From Oscillatoriales cyanobacterium (GTDB taxonomy: Bacteria; Cyanobacteriota; Cyanobacteriia; Cyanobacteriales; Microcoleaceae), in contig RDYN01000037.1 of assembly GCA_004293365.1 (NCBI GenBank), positions 56,371 through 110,405 on the forward strand: a stretch of DNA of 54,035 nucleotides. The letters run 5' to 3'. Below, piece after piece: positions 35,249-43,437 of this stretch (position 1 is its first letter; every line of letters starts with the position of its first letter). The notes under the pieces are model-generated. The model was not told the DNA's origin and made no database searches. It saw only the letters and a program-made list of their open reading frames with translations. A program made the translations under genes and the position numbers.

Positions 35249-35776
35249 TTACTTCGAGACTACCGTCGCAGTACCACTAGGACAAGTGGAAGCACCGTCC
35301 GTACTAGACACCCCTCCTGTTCCTGCCGCTCCTGCGGAGAGAGCTTCACACAATATGGCTACAGTAGTTTTATCACCGGTGCCGGTACTCAAAGCTACTG
35401 TTCCTGCATAGGCTTTGAGAGACTCGCTCAAAGGTGTTGCGGTGGCGACTGTCTGGGTACCTGCAGTTGTTGGGGCCACAGCATATGTATAGTTAGTAGT
35501 TTGAGTTTTAATGCCCAGAGCAGTAGTCTCAACGTTAGTTGCAAAGTTACCATTCTCTGCATATTTTGCTTGTTGAGCGCGATTCAGCGAACCCGCGTAC
35601 TGCTTAGCTTCAGACTGCTTCGCTTTGTTAGCTTGGTTGAGGAAGGAAGGCAAGGCAATGGCCGACAGAATACCGATAATGATAATAACGACCAGCAGTT
35701 CAATCAGAGTAAAACCTTTATCTTGTCTTCTCCGATTGAGGTGTTGCAGGAACTTGGCTTTTAATTCAGTTTTCAT
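35249..35776 (-). CDS. pilA: Type IV pilin-like major/minor pilin
   Basis: A 175-residue prepilin. A positively charged 21-residue leader ends in RRRQDKG, followed by FTLIELLVVIIIIGILSAIA: prepilin peptidase would cut after Gly21, and Glu at mature position 5 is present. The hydrophobic helix continues into NQANKAKQSEAKQYAGSLNR, typical of cyanobacterial PilA. The C-terminus has two Cys (AILCEAL and STCPSG) that could close a disulfide loop around a Ser/Thr/Gly-rich segment, a plausible site for O-glycans. AGGAG lies eight bases before the ATG. Assembly genes are not in the window. Confidence 0.95.
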   Translation of the reverse strand: MKTELKAKFLQHLNRRRQDKGFTLIELLVVIIIIGILSAIALPSFLNQANKAKQSEAKQYAGSLNRAQQAKYAENGNFATNVETTALGIKTQTTNYTYAVAPTTAGTQTVATATPLSESLKAYAGTVALSTGTGDKTTVAILCEALSAGAAGTGGVSSTDGASTCPSGTATVVSK

Positions 35777-35875
35777 TGGTTGTTTCTCCTAGAGGCGCGG
35801 GATGCTTGATTTCTAACTCCTGAGTGTAACTTACCCACTTTCGATCTTTTTCATATCATCCTGTCCTAAAAAAAG

Positions 35876-37210
35876 TTAGCTGGGGCGGGCTGAACGCTCC
35901 AAAAGCAGGTATAGAAACGCTTCCAGCCTACTCAAGACTTCCTTGATTTCATCCCAAGCTGTCTTTTCGCTCGCTGGCTGCATAGTAACCGGATGCAGGG
36001 GTTTGAGCTTGAGCCAGCGTTCCATGAGAGACTTAGCAGGACAAGGACTCTCCCACAGCGGTAGCAAGCAAGCGGCCACATGGCTTTCTATGATAATAGG
36101 TACTAAAGCGGGTAAAGGGACATAACGGCTGATCTCGAAGGGTTTTTGGCTATTAATACAGTGGATCAAATCTTCTGTCGCCTGAAAACTTTTTAGCTGA
36201 GGATGCAGGTGTACCCGCACATCTTCCCAGTCAGATAAAGTCCATTCATCAACAGGTACAAAGGACTGAGCCTGATTGGGATGAGCGCACCAAAAGTCAA
36301 TTAGACGGTTGACAGGATGCAATAATTCAAATAAATGCAGCCGCTCTTCTACAGAAGTTTCTGGCAGGCTCATAGCTAAAAAAGCTGGTAAATTGTCTTG
36401 CTCTTTGAAAAGAGCGAGCAAATCCCATCGCCGCCAATTTACCATGCTGACGAACTCTAAATCAGTGGCTCGCAGGGCCGAAAACATTTCAGGGATGGTG
36501 TAGCCTTTATCGCCTTGAAATAAATAATTCATTAGCATCCACTCTTCAGTCTGCGCAGCATTGCGATCCCAGCTTTGTATCTTGAGCATGACATCATCTT
36601 TCAAAGCTGTCAGAATTTCTCTGGCTATTTCTATTTCTAACTCCCTGGGGTTTTCCTCCATCAATCCCATCATTTTGAAAACTTCCTGCGCCCGAAAATA
36701 TACAGCCCTCTGTAGCGAGCTATGGAAATTAGTACGAATTATTCCATGAGGTTTTATAACGGATTTTAATTTACTTAATCCAATTTTTATATCGGGCAAC
36801 AAATAAATAACTTCGTCACTATTAATATAGTCAAATTTCAATTCTAATTTAGGCAATTCTTCAATACAAAGTGCGTGAAACTCTGCATTTTCAAATCCAT
36901 GATATTGCAGGCGTTTTTGGGCTAACTTAACCGATTCTTCCGACAGGTCAATGCCCACTATTCTCGAACCCGGATTCGCCTCTGCCAAAACCAAGGATTT
37001 GTAGCCTGTGCCGCAGCCGGCGTCTAGTATAACTTTACCTTCAGTTTCTATAACTTGTTGATTTCTTAAATAGTAAGCCGTTACTAGATTGTGAATATAT
37101 AACAATTCATAGTCTTTCTTGGGAGATTGTTCGAGGGGAATTCTCGGGTAAGGAGCATTGTCAAATTGTTGACGAATTTTTTCTATTAACTCTGATTCTT
37201 GATTTTCCAT
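35876..37210 (-). CDS. Class I SAM-dependent methyltransferase with extra C-terminal domain
   Basis: A 444-residue protein. The N-terminal third is a class I methyltransferase: a FDNAPYPRIPLEQSPKKDY lead, then VILDAGCGTGYKSLVLAE, VGIDLSEESVKLAQKRL and the FDYINSDEVIYLL region. The remaining ~250 residues form a helical domain (MVNWRRWDLLALF, LFELLHPVNRLIDFWC) I do not recognise, which may bind substrate or partner. It is the first gene of the minus-strand series MTase - pilA - FkbM-TPR-OGT; 99 bp separate it from pilA. The substrate is unknown; a glycan or protein is possible from context. Confidence 0.8.
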   Translation of the reverse strand: MENQESELIEKIRQQFDNAPYPRIPLEQSPKKDYELLYIHNLVTAYYLRNQQVIETEGKVILDAGCGTGYKSLVLAEANPGSRIVGIDLSEESVKLAQKRLQYHGFENAEFHALCIEELPKLELKFDYINSDEVIYLLPDIKIGLSKLKSVIKPHGIIRTNFHSSLQRAVYFRAQEVFKMMGLMEENPRELEIEIAREILTALKDDVMLKIQSWDRNAAQTEEWMLMNYLFQGDKGYTIPEMFSALRATDLEFVSMVNWRRWDLLALFKEQDNLPAFLAMSLPETSVEERLHLFELLHPVNRLIDFWCAHPNQAQSFVPVDEWTLSDWEDVRVHLHPQLKSFQATEDLIHCINSQKPFEISRYVPLPALVPIIIESHVAACLLPLWESPCPAKSLMERWLKLKPLHPVTMQPASEKTAWDEIKEVLSRLEAFLYLLLERSARPS

Positions 37211-37419
37211 TCTGAATTACCCCCGATTCTGCAAAATTGTGCTGTGGTAGTTACACATTCTAAGATGAAAAGGCATTTCATCCTTGGAGCGTAGGGAAAA
37301 AGCGATCGCACTTTTCCCCAAACCCCACACCAAACAAGACCACAGCATTGCCATAATAGTTAAGGTCAAAGTTTCCCACCCCCGCCCAAAAACAGATTAT
37401 ACAACCAACCAGCACATCC

Positions 37420-37611
37420 ATGAACACCAACATCAGCCCCATCCTCAAAGTATTCTCCTTCTCCGCCGCATTTTCCCTGGCCATCAAGTACGCAGGGCCC
37501 AGCTTATCCATAGCCTCAACCGACTTCAACGCCCTCATCGCCGTGTTTACCCCCAGTATCATCCTAGCTGCGATTCTCGGCTGGCGGGCATGGCAACAGC
37601 AGCCGAGGTAG
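37420..37611 (+). CDS. Small membrane protein, function unknown
   Basis: A 63-residue protein with two hydrophobic segments (VFSFSAAFSLAIKYAGPSL and ALIAVFTPSIILAAILGWRA), ending in WQQQPR. The regular amphipathic/hydrophobic pattern, good ATG and lack of alternatives on this strand suggest a real small membrane protein. I do not recognise a named family. It precedes the 37678 OGT gene by 66 bp in the same direction and is divergent from the methyltransferase gene. Two longer frames overlapping it are unlikely genes. Confidence 0.6.
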   Translation: MNTNISPILKVFSFSAAFSLAIKYAGPSLSIASTDFNALIAVFTPSIILAAILGWRAWQQQPR

Positions 37612-37677
37612 GAGTTGAGCAGTCGTACACAACACCAAAAGCCCCACAATACCCAACAATACAGGACAGACGATCGC

Positions 37678-39801
37678 ATGGATCTAACCACCTTGAATCT
37701 CAAACCCTTAAACTTGCTCATTTTCCCCGATTGGAGCCAACCAGAAGAATTGCTATATTTAGAGTTGGCCGCAATTATTAAAAGTATTGTCACTCATCGC
37801 GATCGCCACAATCTAGCTCTCTTAATAGATAGCACAGAAATTTCAGAAGACTCTGAGTTAGACGCTCATTTAATTTTGTCCGGGATTCTCATGAATCTCT
37901 GCATGGAAGAAGATTTAGAGTCAAGCGTAGAACCGGAAATTATTTTATTAGAAAACCTCAGTCAAAGCCAGTGGCAAAATCTTGTGCCACAGATTCAATA
38001 TAGAATTAAGATGACTGCGGAAAATCAAACAGCACTAGCCTTATCCGGCGCAGAAATTCTCCCACTATTGGAACAGGATAAACTTAGCCATATAACCCTG
38101 GAATTACCAGCATCAAGGGCCCTAAATTTGGCTAACACACTCTACTCTCAAGGAAGATATGAAGAAGCTATTAAGCAGTATCAAAGATTTTCGCAATTCC
38201 AAGTAGGAGATGTAGCACTATTTTTGAACTTCAGCGATTGCTGGCGAAGAATTAATAAAATCTCAGCAGCAATCGCTATCCTTGAACACGGAATTCGTTG
38301 TCATCGTACAGCCGGACAACTGCACTTTGAACTCATCAAAATTTGCCAGCAGAGCGGACAAACAAAAAAAGCTATTTCCCACGCAGAAATAGCCGCAGAG
38401 ATTCTCCCGAATGAATACGTTTTTAAACTTTTTAGCCACTTAACATTACCGATAATTTACAATAGTTTACGTGAAATTCAAACTTACCGGAAGAGATTTG
38501 TCAGAGAATTAGAAAGCTTGATTCAGCAAACATCTTTGAAAACTCCACAAGAAAAACTAAATGCTTTTTTCGGATTGCAGAGTTTCACTAATTTTTACCT
38601 AGCCTATCAAGCCCACAATGTTGTGGAATCGCAATCAAAATATGCCAATTTAGTGCATCAAATTATGGCGGCGAACTATCCCCAGTGGGTGGAACCGCGA
38701 CAGATGCCTTCGCTGGCGGAAAATGGCAAAATTAGAGTCGGTTATGTTTCTAGTTACTTGCATTCTTACAGCGGCACTTTATGGTTGACCGGCTGGTTGC
38801 GCTATGCCGATACGAAACAATTAGAAATTTACTGTTACTACACGGGTAACGAACCCGATCTAATTACAGAACAATTTCGCGAATACAGCCATATATTTCG
38901 CCATATTCCTCACAACTTGGAAGCTGTATGCCAACAAATTATTGATGACAAATTGCATATTCTGGTATTCCCTGAAATTGGCATGGATGCACCAACTATC
39001 CAGATAGCAGCTTTACGCCTTGCACCGATACAATGTACGGCGTGGGGACATCCTGTTACCTCTGGTTTGCCCACAGTTGACTATTTTATTTCCAGCGAAT
39101 TGATGGAACCGGAAAATGCACAATTGCATTACTCAGAAACTTTAGTTAAGTTGCCTAATATTGGGGTTTCCTACCCAAAACCACTCGTGGGAGAATTAAA
39201 CAACAGTCGCTTAGATTTTGACCTGCGAGAAGATGCAATAATTTACTTTTGCTGCCAAGCTCCTTTCAAATACTTACCGCAATATGATTTTATTTTAGCA
39301 CAAATTGCCCGCCGCGTTCCCCAAGCTCAGTTTATTTTTCCGCGCGGCGAACTGTTGCGAAAACGGCTCAAGCGGGCTTTTGCTGCTGTTAATCTCGACA
39401 GCGAAGATTACTGTCTGTTCCGAGCGATTGCAACTCGACAAGAGTATATAGCCATGAACTTTCTTGCCGATGTTTTCTTGGATACTTTCACTTGGTCGGG
39501 GGGAAATACGTCTTTGGAGGCGATCGCCTGCAATTTACCTATAGTAACCTGTCCGGGAGAATTTATGCGGGGAATGCACGCTTATAGCTTTCTCAAGATG
39601 CTGGGAGTAACAGACACAATCGCCCAAAACGAAGAGGAATATATTCAAATAGCTGTCAAGTTGGGTTTAGATTCAGAGTGGCGGCGAGATATTGCACAAC
39701 GCATGAGTCAGCGACACGATCGTCTGTTTGACGATAAAGTTTGTGTGACAGCTTTAGAGGGTTTTTATCAACGAGTTGTTCGAGAAAGACTTGAAAGTTA
39801 A
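37678..39801 (+). CDS. N-terminal 'IFPDWSQ' module - TPR - OGT-like glycosyltransferase
   Basis: A 707-residue protein. Residues about 10-140 are an alpha/beta module (LLIFPDWSQPEELLYLELA) matching the C-terminus of the 25233 protein. TPR-like helices follow (GRYEEAIKQYQRFSQFQVGD). About residues 345-700 are an OGT-like GT41 domain, the close paralogue of that in 28325: AWGHPVTSGLPTVDYFISSE, FKYLPQYDF with the conserved Lys, and WSGGNTSLEAIACNLPIVTC. It lacks the flanking methyltransferases of its paralogue. I chose the ATG at 37678, where similarity begins, rather than the open extension to 37615. Confidence 0.85.
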   Translation: MDLTTLNLKPLNLLIFPDWSQPEELLYLELAAIIKSIVTHRDRHNLALLIDSTEISEDSELDAHLILSGILMNLCMEEDLESSVEPEIILLENLSQSQWQNLVPQIQYRIKMTAENQTALALSGAEILPLLEQDKLSHITLELPASRALNLANTLYSQGRYEEAIKQYQRFSQFQVGDVALFLNFSDCWRRINKISAAIAILEHGIRCHRTAGQLHFELIKICQQSGQTKKAISHAEIAAEILPNEYVFKLFSHLTLPIIYNSLREIQTYRKRFVRELESLIQQTSLKTPQEKLNAFFGLQSFTNFYLAYQAHNVVESQSKYANLVHQIMAANYPQWVEPRQMPSLAENGKIRVGYVSSYLHSYSGTLWLTGWLRYADTKQLEIYCYYTGNEPDLITEQFREYSHIFRHIPHNLEAVCQQIIDDKLHILVFPEIGMDAPTIQIAALRLAPIQCTAWGHPVTSGLPTVDYFISSELMEPENAQLHYSETLVKLPNIGVSYPKPLVGELNNSRLDFDLREDAIIYFCCQAPFKYLPQYDFILAQIARRVPQAQFIFPRGELLRKRLKRAFAAVNLDSEDYCLFRAIATRQEYIAMNFLADVFLDTFTWSGGNTSLEAIACNLPIVTCPGEFMRGMHAYSFLKMLGVTDTIAQNEEEYIQIAVKLGLDSEWRRDIAQRMSQRHDRLFDDKVCVTALEGFYQRVVRERLES

Positions 39802-39815
39802 AGCAATCTTATTTC

Positions 39816-40064
39816 CTATCCCTGGGAACTCCGGTAAGTTTCAATCTCGACTGCAATCTCCTCCTCGGTAATTTCTTGAACCTCTGGTATAGCTTGCGTT
39901 TTATCAAATAATTCCTTGACTTTACGAGCGATGATGCGGCGAGTATTCTGCTCAGACAAAAGCCTTAACGCTTCTCTAAGCACCGCTTCTACATTTTCAT
40001 ATTTTCCCGTGTCTAACTGAGATTGAATCAACTGCTCTAATTCTGGGTTTAAAACAACATTCAT
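39816..40064 (-). CDS. ParD-like antitoxin, orphan
   Basis: An 82-residue ribbon-helix-helix protein of the ParD/CC2985 type. MNVVLNPELEQLIQSQLDTG followed by YENVEAVLREALRLLSEQ is the DNA-binding part. The C-terminal tail (EVQEITEEEIAVEIETYRSS) is the usual toxin-binding region. GGAAAGAGGCG before the ATG at 40064 decides the start over one 13 codons upstream. No ParE gene follows: the next sequence on this strand is antisense to the OGT gene, so the antitoxin is alone. A deletion relic of a second copy lies at 41090-41143. Confidence 0.75.
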   Translation of the reverse strand: MNVVLNPELEQLIQSQLDTGKYENVEAVLREALRLLSEQNTRRIIARKVKELFDKTQAIPEVQEITEEEIAVEIETYRSSQG

Positions 40065-40121
40065 CGCCTCTTTCCTGTTCAAAATAGTAATGTACGATCG
40101 CACTCATAGCTTGAGTTTAAA

Positions 40122-40357
40122 CCCACAGTCCGGCAGGGGTTTAAACCCCTGCCTCATAGCGAAAGTCCTCTAAAGAGGACTAGGGATCCGTGTAAAAATA
40201 ACTCGATCAAGTGCATTGCTAAACCGTATCTAAATTTAAAGGCTCCAATTAAAAAGTTACGCCATTTATTTTTACATGATTCCTAATGAGTTCTTTAGTC
40301 CTATGCAAGAGGACTTTCGCTATAAGAGGGGGACTTCAGTCCCTGGCGGACTGTGGG
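40122..40357. mobile_element. MITE-like element with ~75-bp imperfect inverted repeats
   Basis: The left arm begins CCCACAGTCCGGCAGGGG at 40122, and the right arm, inverted, begins CCCACAGTCCGCCAGGGA from 40357. Both then contain ATAGCGAAAGTCCTCT and end near TGTAAAAAT. The ~65-bp centre has no repeat. Each arm also contains its own small palindrome (GGGGTTTAAACCCC; AGTCCTCTAAAGAGGACT). At 236 bp with no coding frame, it fits a non-autonomous transposable element, though target duplications were not established. Confidence 0.6.
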
Positions 40358-40468
40358 AAAGCGGGTTAAGTTGACACGACGAAAGGCACGGTGCGGTGTC
40401 CCTACGGGGATGGATCTCGATCTTGAGTGTACTTCATAAACGCGGGATCTGCTGTAGGTGCGATCGCC

Positions 40469-41047
40469 CTAACCAACAATTCCTCTCCGAAACTCCCTCA
40501 TAGCTTCCACACTCGAAGCCATCAGCAAACAGCGACACAGCAAATTAATATCTAAATCTGGCAAAACAACACTTGCAGAAATTTTTGCATAACCCTCAGA
40601 ACCCAAGCGATACATAGCCAATACACCATCCTCCCAGAACCAAACTTCAGAAACTCCCAATACTCGATAGCGCTCCAATTTTTTCACAGTACCGCTAGTG
40701 AATACAACCTCTACAGATAAATCGGGAGGAGTTCCAGTTGACCTACCAATAAGATATGATTCGTCAGCTTGTACTGAAGCTTCGCCTTCTGTTTCTAGAG
40801 TACGGCTTCCTGTGGGTTTAAATTCAATATCTTTGATGTCAAAGTAAAGAGCTAAAAGAATAGTGAGGATGCGACTTATTGCTTCGTGGTCTTCTGAAAC
40901 TGCCAAGATTTCTACCTCTCCTTTGTAATAAAACAACTTGATTCCAGGGGAGTCAGAAAACCCCTGTTCAATTAGTTTGAACTGTTCCCAGCTAATCCCA
41001 GAATGAATCAACCGTTGGTCTAGCGGGCGTAAAAGTGTCTGTGTCAT
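40469..41047 (-). CDS. Uma2-family protein
   Basis: A 192-residue Uma2 protein. It shows the opening GISWEQFKLIEQGF, acids in TPPDLSVEVVFTSG, Lys in VKKLERYRVLGV and the family's SEVWFWEDG. It is most like the gene at 21750. The ATG at 41047 opens a full-length frame without extension. It is flanked by the MITE-like element on one side and the parD relic on the other. Confidence 0.87.
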   Translation of the reverse strand: MTQTLLRPLDQRLIHSGISWEQFKLIEQGFSDSPGIKLFYYKGEVEILAVSEDHEAISRILTILLALYFDIKDIEFKPTGSRTLETEGEASVQADESYLIGRSTGTPPDLSVEVVFTSGTVKKLERYRVLGVSEVWFWEDGVLAMYRLGSEGYAKISASVVLPDLDINLLCRCLLMASSVEAMREFRRGIVG

Positions 41048-41089
41048 TATGCGAACCTTTATTAAACTATTGGAATCATCTTAAACAAT

Positions 41090-41143
41090 TAAGATTTACC
41101 TCTCCGGTAAGCTGTAATCTTTCCGGCAATCTCCTCATTCATC
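41090..41143 (-). pseudogene. Deletion relic of a ParD-like antitoxin gene
   Basis: The minus strand reads GGAAAGAGGCGATGAATG, the same ribosome site and start as the intact parD at 40064, then jumps directly to codons for NEEIAGKITAYRRGKS and a stop. This matches the C-terminal ITEEEIAVEIETYRSS of the intact copy. The central ~60 codons are missing. The 17-codon frame is therefore an internally deleted copy. Confidence 0.6.
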
Positions 41144-41162
41144 GCCTCTTTCCTGTCTGAAG

Positions 41163-41183
41163 AACAGGCAAGATGCCTGTTCC
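41163..41183. repeat. GAACAGGCA/TGCCTGTTC palindrome
   Basis: A perfect 9-bp stem with loop AGA, the same repeat as at 14837-14857 including the following CAC. Confidence 0.7.
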
Positions 41184-41516
41184 ACAAAATATTAAGCTTA
41201 TTGTGGGGTGGGCGTCTCGCCCGCCCTTGAAAAACTGATTCACATGGTGCAATATCTCAGTTCGATCGCCCTTTCGTTACCTTCCAACCCCACATCCACC
41301 CCCAGCAGACAGTTGGCATCATAGTCTCAATGCCTAATTATACAACTAAAGGTCAATTCTAGGGACAAGGCTGCCCTCGAAAGAGCGATCGCACTTCTGT
41401 GCAGTAGAGACAAAATCGAGAAGTGCGATCGAGAAGCGCGATCGAGCTAGACTTATCTAAAGGCAACTAAATCTCAGCCCAGCACAACTATCGCAACCAA
41501 ACTTGAGGCCATCACC

Positions 41517-42134
41517 ATGATTCAAGCCCTACCAGAATTTGTAACATTCGATGAATTCATTGACTGGTATCCTGAAAACTCAGAACATCACTACGAACTT
41601 CACAATGGAGAGATTGTTGAAATGCCAAAAGCAACAGGCAAACATTCTAAACTGACAGGTTTTATCGTAGCCGATCTCAATTTTGAAATCAGACGGCTAC
41701 AATTGCCCTACTTCATCCCCAAAGAATCTGTCATCAAACCCATCAGCGAGGAATCTGGATACGAACCCGATCTAATTGTACTCAACGAACAAACCATTGG
41801 AAACGAGCCGCGATGGGAGAAATCATCAATTATTACAATGGGTTCATCAGTCCCCCTAATCGTAGAAGTAACTAGCACCAACTGGGCGGATGATTATTCC
41901 CTAAAACTAGAGGCTTACGAGTCAATGGGCATCAATGAATATTGGATTGTAGACTATCTAGGATTGGGCGGCAGACGGTTTATCGGCAATCCAAAGCAAC
42001 CAACTTTTTCGGTTTACCAACTAATTGACGGGGAATACCAAGTTAAACAATTCAGAGGGGCTGAGGTGATTGAGTCGCCAACTTTCCCAGAATTGAATCT
42101 GACAGCGCAGCAGGTGTTCGCCAAAGGGAATTGA
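41517..42134 (+). CDS. Uma2-family protein
   Basis: A 205-residue Uma2 protein: FDEFIDWYPENSEHHYELHN, EMPKATGKHSKLTGFI, acids in GYEPDLIVLNEQ and PLIVEVTSTNW, Lys in YSLKLEAYESMGINEYWIVD, and GGRRFIGNPKQPTFSVY. It is a close paralogue of the minus-strand gene at 43846-44472, with which it flanks the AI-2E-family gene in inverted orientation. Confidence 0.88.
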   Translation: MIQALPEFVTFDEFIDWYPENSEHHYELHNGEIVEMPKATGKHSKLTGFIVADLNFEIRRLQLPYFIPKESVIKPISEESGYEPDLIVLNEQTIGNEPRWEKSSIITMGSSVPLIVEVTSTNWADDYSLKLEAYESMGINEYWIVDYLGLGGRRFIGNPKQPTFSVYQLIDGEYQVKQFRGAEVIESPTFPELNLTAQQVFAKGN

Positions 42135-42258
42135 GGAGGCTGCGTTGTAGGAGTATATTGTAAAGAGGCGATCGCATTTAAGCTATCTTGTAGAGACGCG
42201 ATTGCAAAAGCGTCTAAAGCAACGTCGGCAATTCCCCGTTATAATATCTAAAAATCGC

Positions 42259-43434
42259 ATGAAGCTAGGACAGTGGATCGGCTTATTAGCCCTCATCGCA
42301 TCTTGTTACATCCTCTGGCAAATCAGGCAAGCCCTACTGCTGCTGTTTGCTGCCATCGTCTTAGCCACGGCCTTAAACAAACTAGCACGCTACTTACAAA
42401 AAAAATTCCGACTCAAAAGATCGATCGCCGTACTCTGCTCAATTACCTTCTTATTCCTCGTCTTCGTAGGCTTGTTCCTGATAATTGTACCGCCCTTCGC
42501 CCTGCAATTCCAACAACTTACCCAAAGAGCCCCTCAAGGAATAGCAAGATTAAATGATTGGGTAGATCAAATCGAAACTCGCTTCTCGGGACAAATCGGC
42601 CAACGGCTGCCCAATCTCGATGTTAACGACATTATGCGACAACTGCAACCTTTATTCAACCAACTCGTTGGGGGTGCAGGAGCATTTGTCGGCAACACAT
42701 TAGGCGTTATCCTGAGTTTTTTGCTAGTCTTAGTTTTGACCTTGATGACCTTAGCAGATCCCCTCTCTTACCGCAAAGCATTTATACAACTATTTCCCTC
42801 TTTTTATCGGCGGCGAATCGAGGGTATTTTAGATGAATGCGAAATAGCTCTCGGTAGGTGGGTCATCGGCGCTTTAATTAGCATGAGTGTGATTGCTTTT
42901 TTGAGCTTAATTGGCTTGTCTGTTTTGCAAGTTCCGCTACCGCTAGCTCACGCTGTAGTAGCAGGATTTCTGAACTTAATTCCGAATATTGGCCCTACTA
43001 TCAGCGTCATCCCGCCAATGACGATCGCACTTTTAGACACTCCGTTAAAATCCGGTTTAGTCCTCATCCTTTACTTTCTAATTCAACAGTTTGAAAGCAA
43101 CATCCTCACCCCCTACGTCATGGCACAGCAAGTATCATTGCTGCCCGCAGTAACATTAATAGCTCAAGTATTCTTCGCCACCTTCTTTGGATTTTTAGGC
43201 TTATTGCTAGCCCTCCCCCTCACAGTTGTCGCTCAAGTTTGGATTAGGGAAGCGCTAATTAAAGACATTCTCAACCAGTGGGACGCCAATCCTAAAAGGT
43301 TGGCCGCAATTGATTCGGCTATCCACGAAGAATATGAATCTATAGGAGTCACACAAAGCCGGTCAGAAAAGTTACCCGAACACAAACCAGACATCTCCGA
43401 TGATGCAGACAATGACGATACTACCAATCAATAA
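42259..43434 (+). CDS. AI-2E family (PerM/UPF0118) membrane protein
   Basis: A 391-residue polytopic membrane protein. N-terminal helices (WIGLLALIASCYILWQI, ALLLLFAAIVLATALNKLA), a long periplasmic or cytosolic middle section and a C-terminal helix bundle with the family signature GFLNLIPNIGPTISVIPPM and FESNILTPYVMAQQVSLLP are all present. Family members have been linked to autoinducer-2 export, Na+/H+ antiport or osmotic stress; the substrate here is unknown. ATG 42259 is preferred over a TTG at 42202. Confidence 0.87.
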   Translation: MKLGQWIGLLALIASCYILWQIRQALLLLFAAIVLATALNKLARYLQKKFRLKRSIAVLCSITFLFLVFVGLFLIIVPPFALQFQQLTQRAPQGIARLNDWVDQIETRFSGQIGQRLPNLDVNDIMRQLQPLFNQLVGGAGAFVGNTLGVILSFLLVLVLTLMTLADPLSYRKAFIQLFPSFYRRRIEGILDECEIALGRWVIGALISMSVIAFLSLIGLSVLQVPLPLAHAVVAGFLNLIPNIGPTISVIPPMTIALLDTPLKSGLVLILYFLIQQFESNILTPYVMAQQVSLLPAVTLIAQVFFATFFGFLGLLLALPLTVVAQVWIREALIKDILNQWDANPKRLAAIDSAIHEEYESIGVTQSRSEKLPEHKPDISDDADNDDTTNQ

Positions 43435-43437
43435 TTC

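Larger units (their letters stand above)
41048..41516. other. Intergenic region with antitoxin relic and palindromes
   Basis: It contains the parD relic (41090-41143), the GAACAGGCA palindrome (41163-41183), a GC-rich palindrome GGGTGGGCG-TCT-CGCCCGCCC (about 41209-41229) and several GCGATCGC/GAAGTGCGATCG repeats near 41390-41450. No complete gene seen. Confidence 0.55.

Noticed and set aside
37278..37793. Minus-strand frame of 171 codons and plus-strand frame of 165 codons over the same DNA
   Set aside because: Both overlap the better-supported 63-residue membrane protein and the start of the OGT gene, and their composition is unlike a folded protein.
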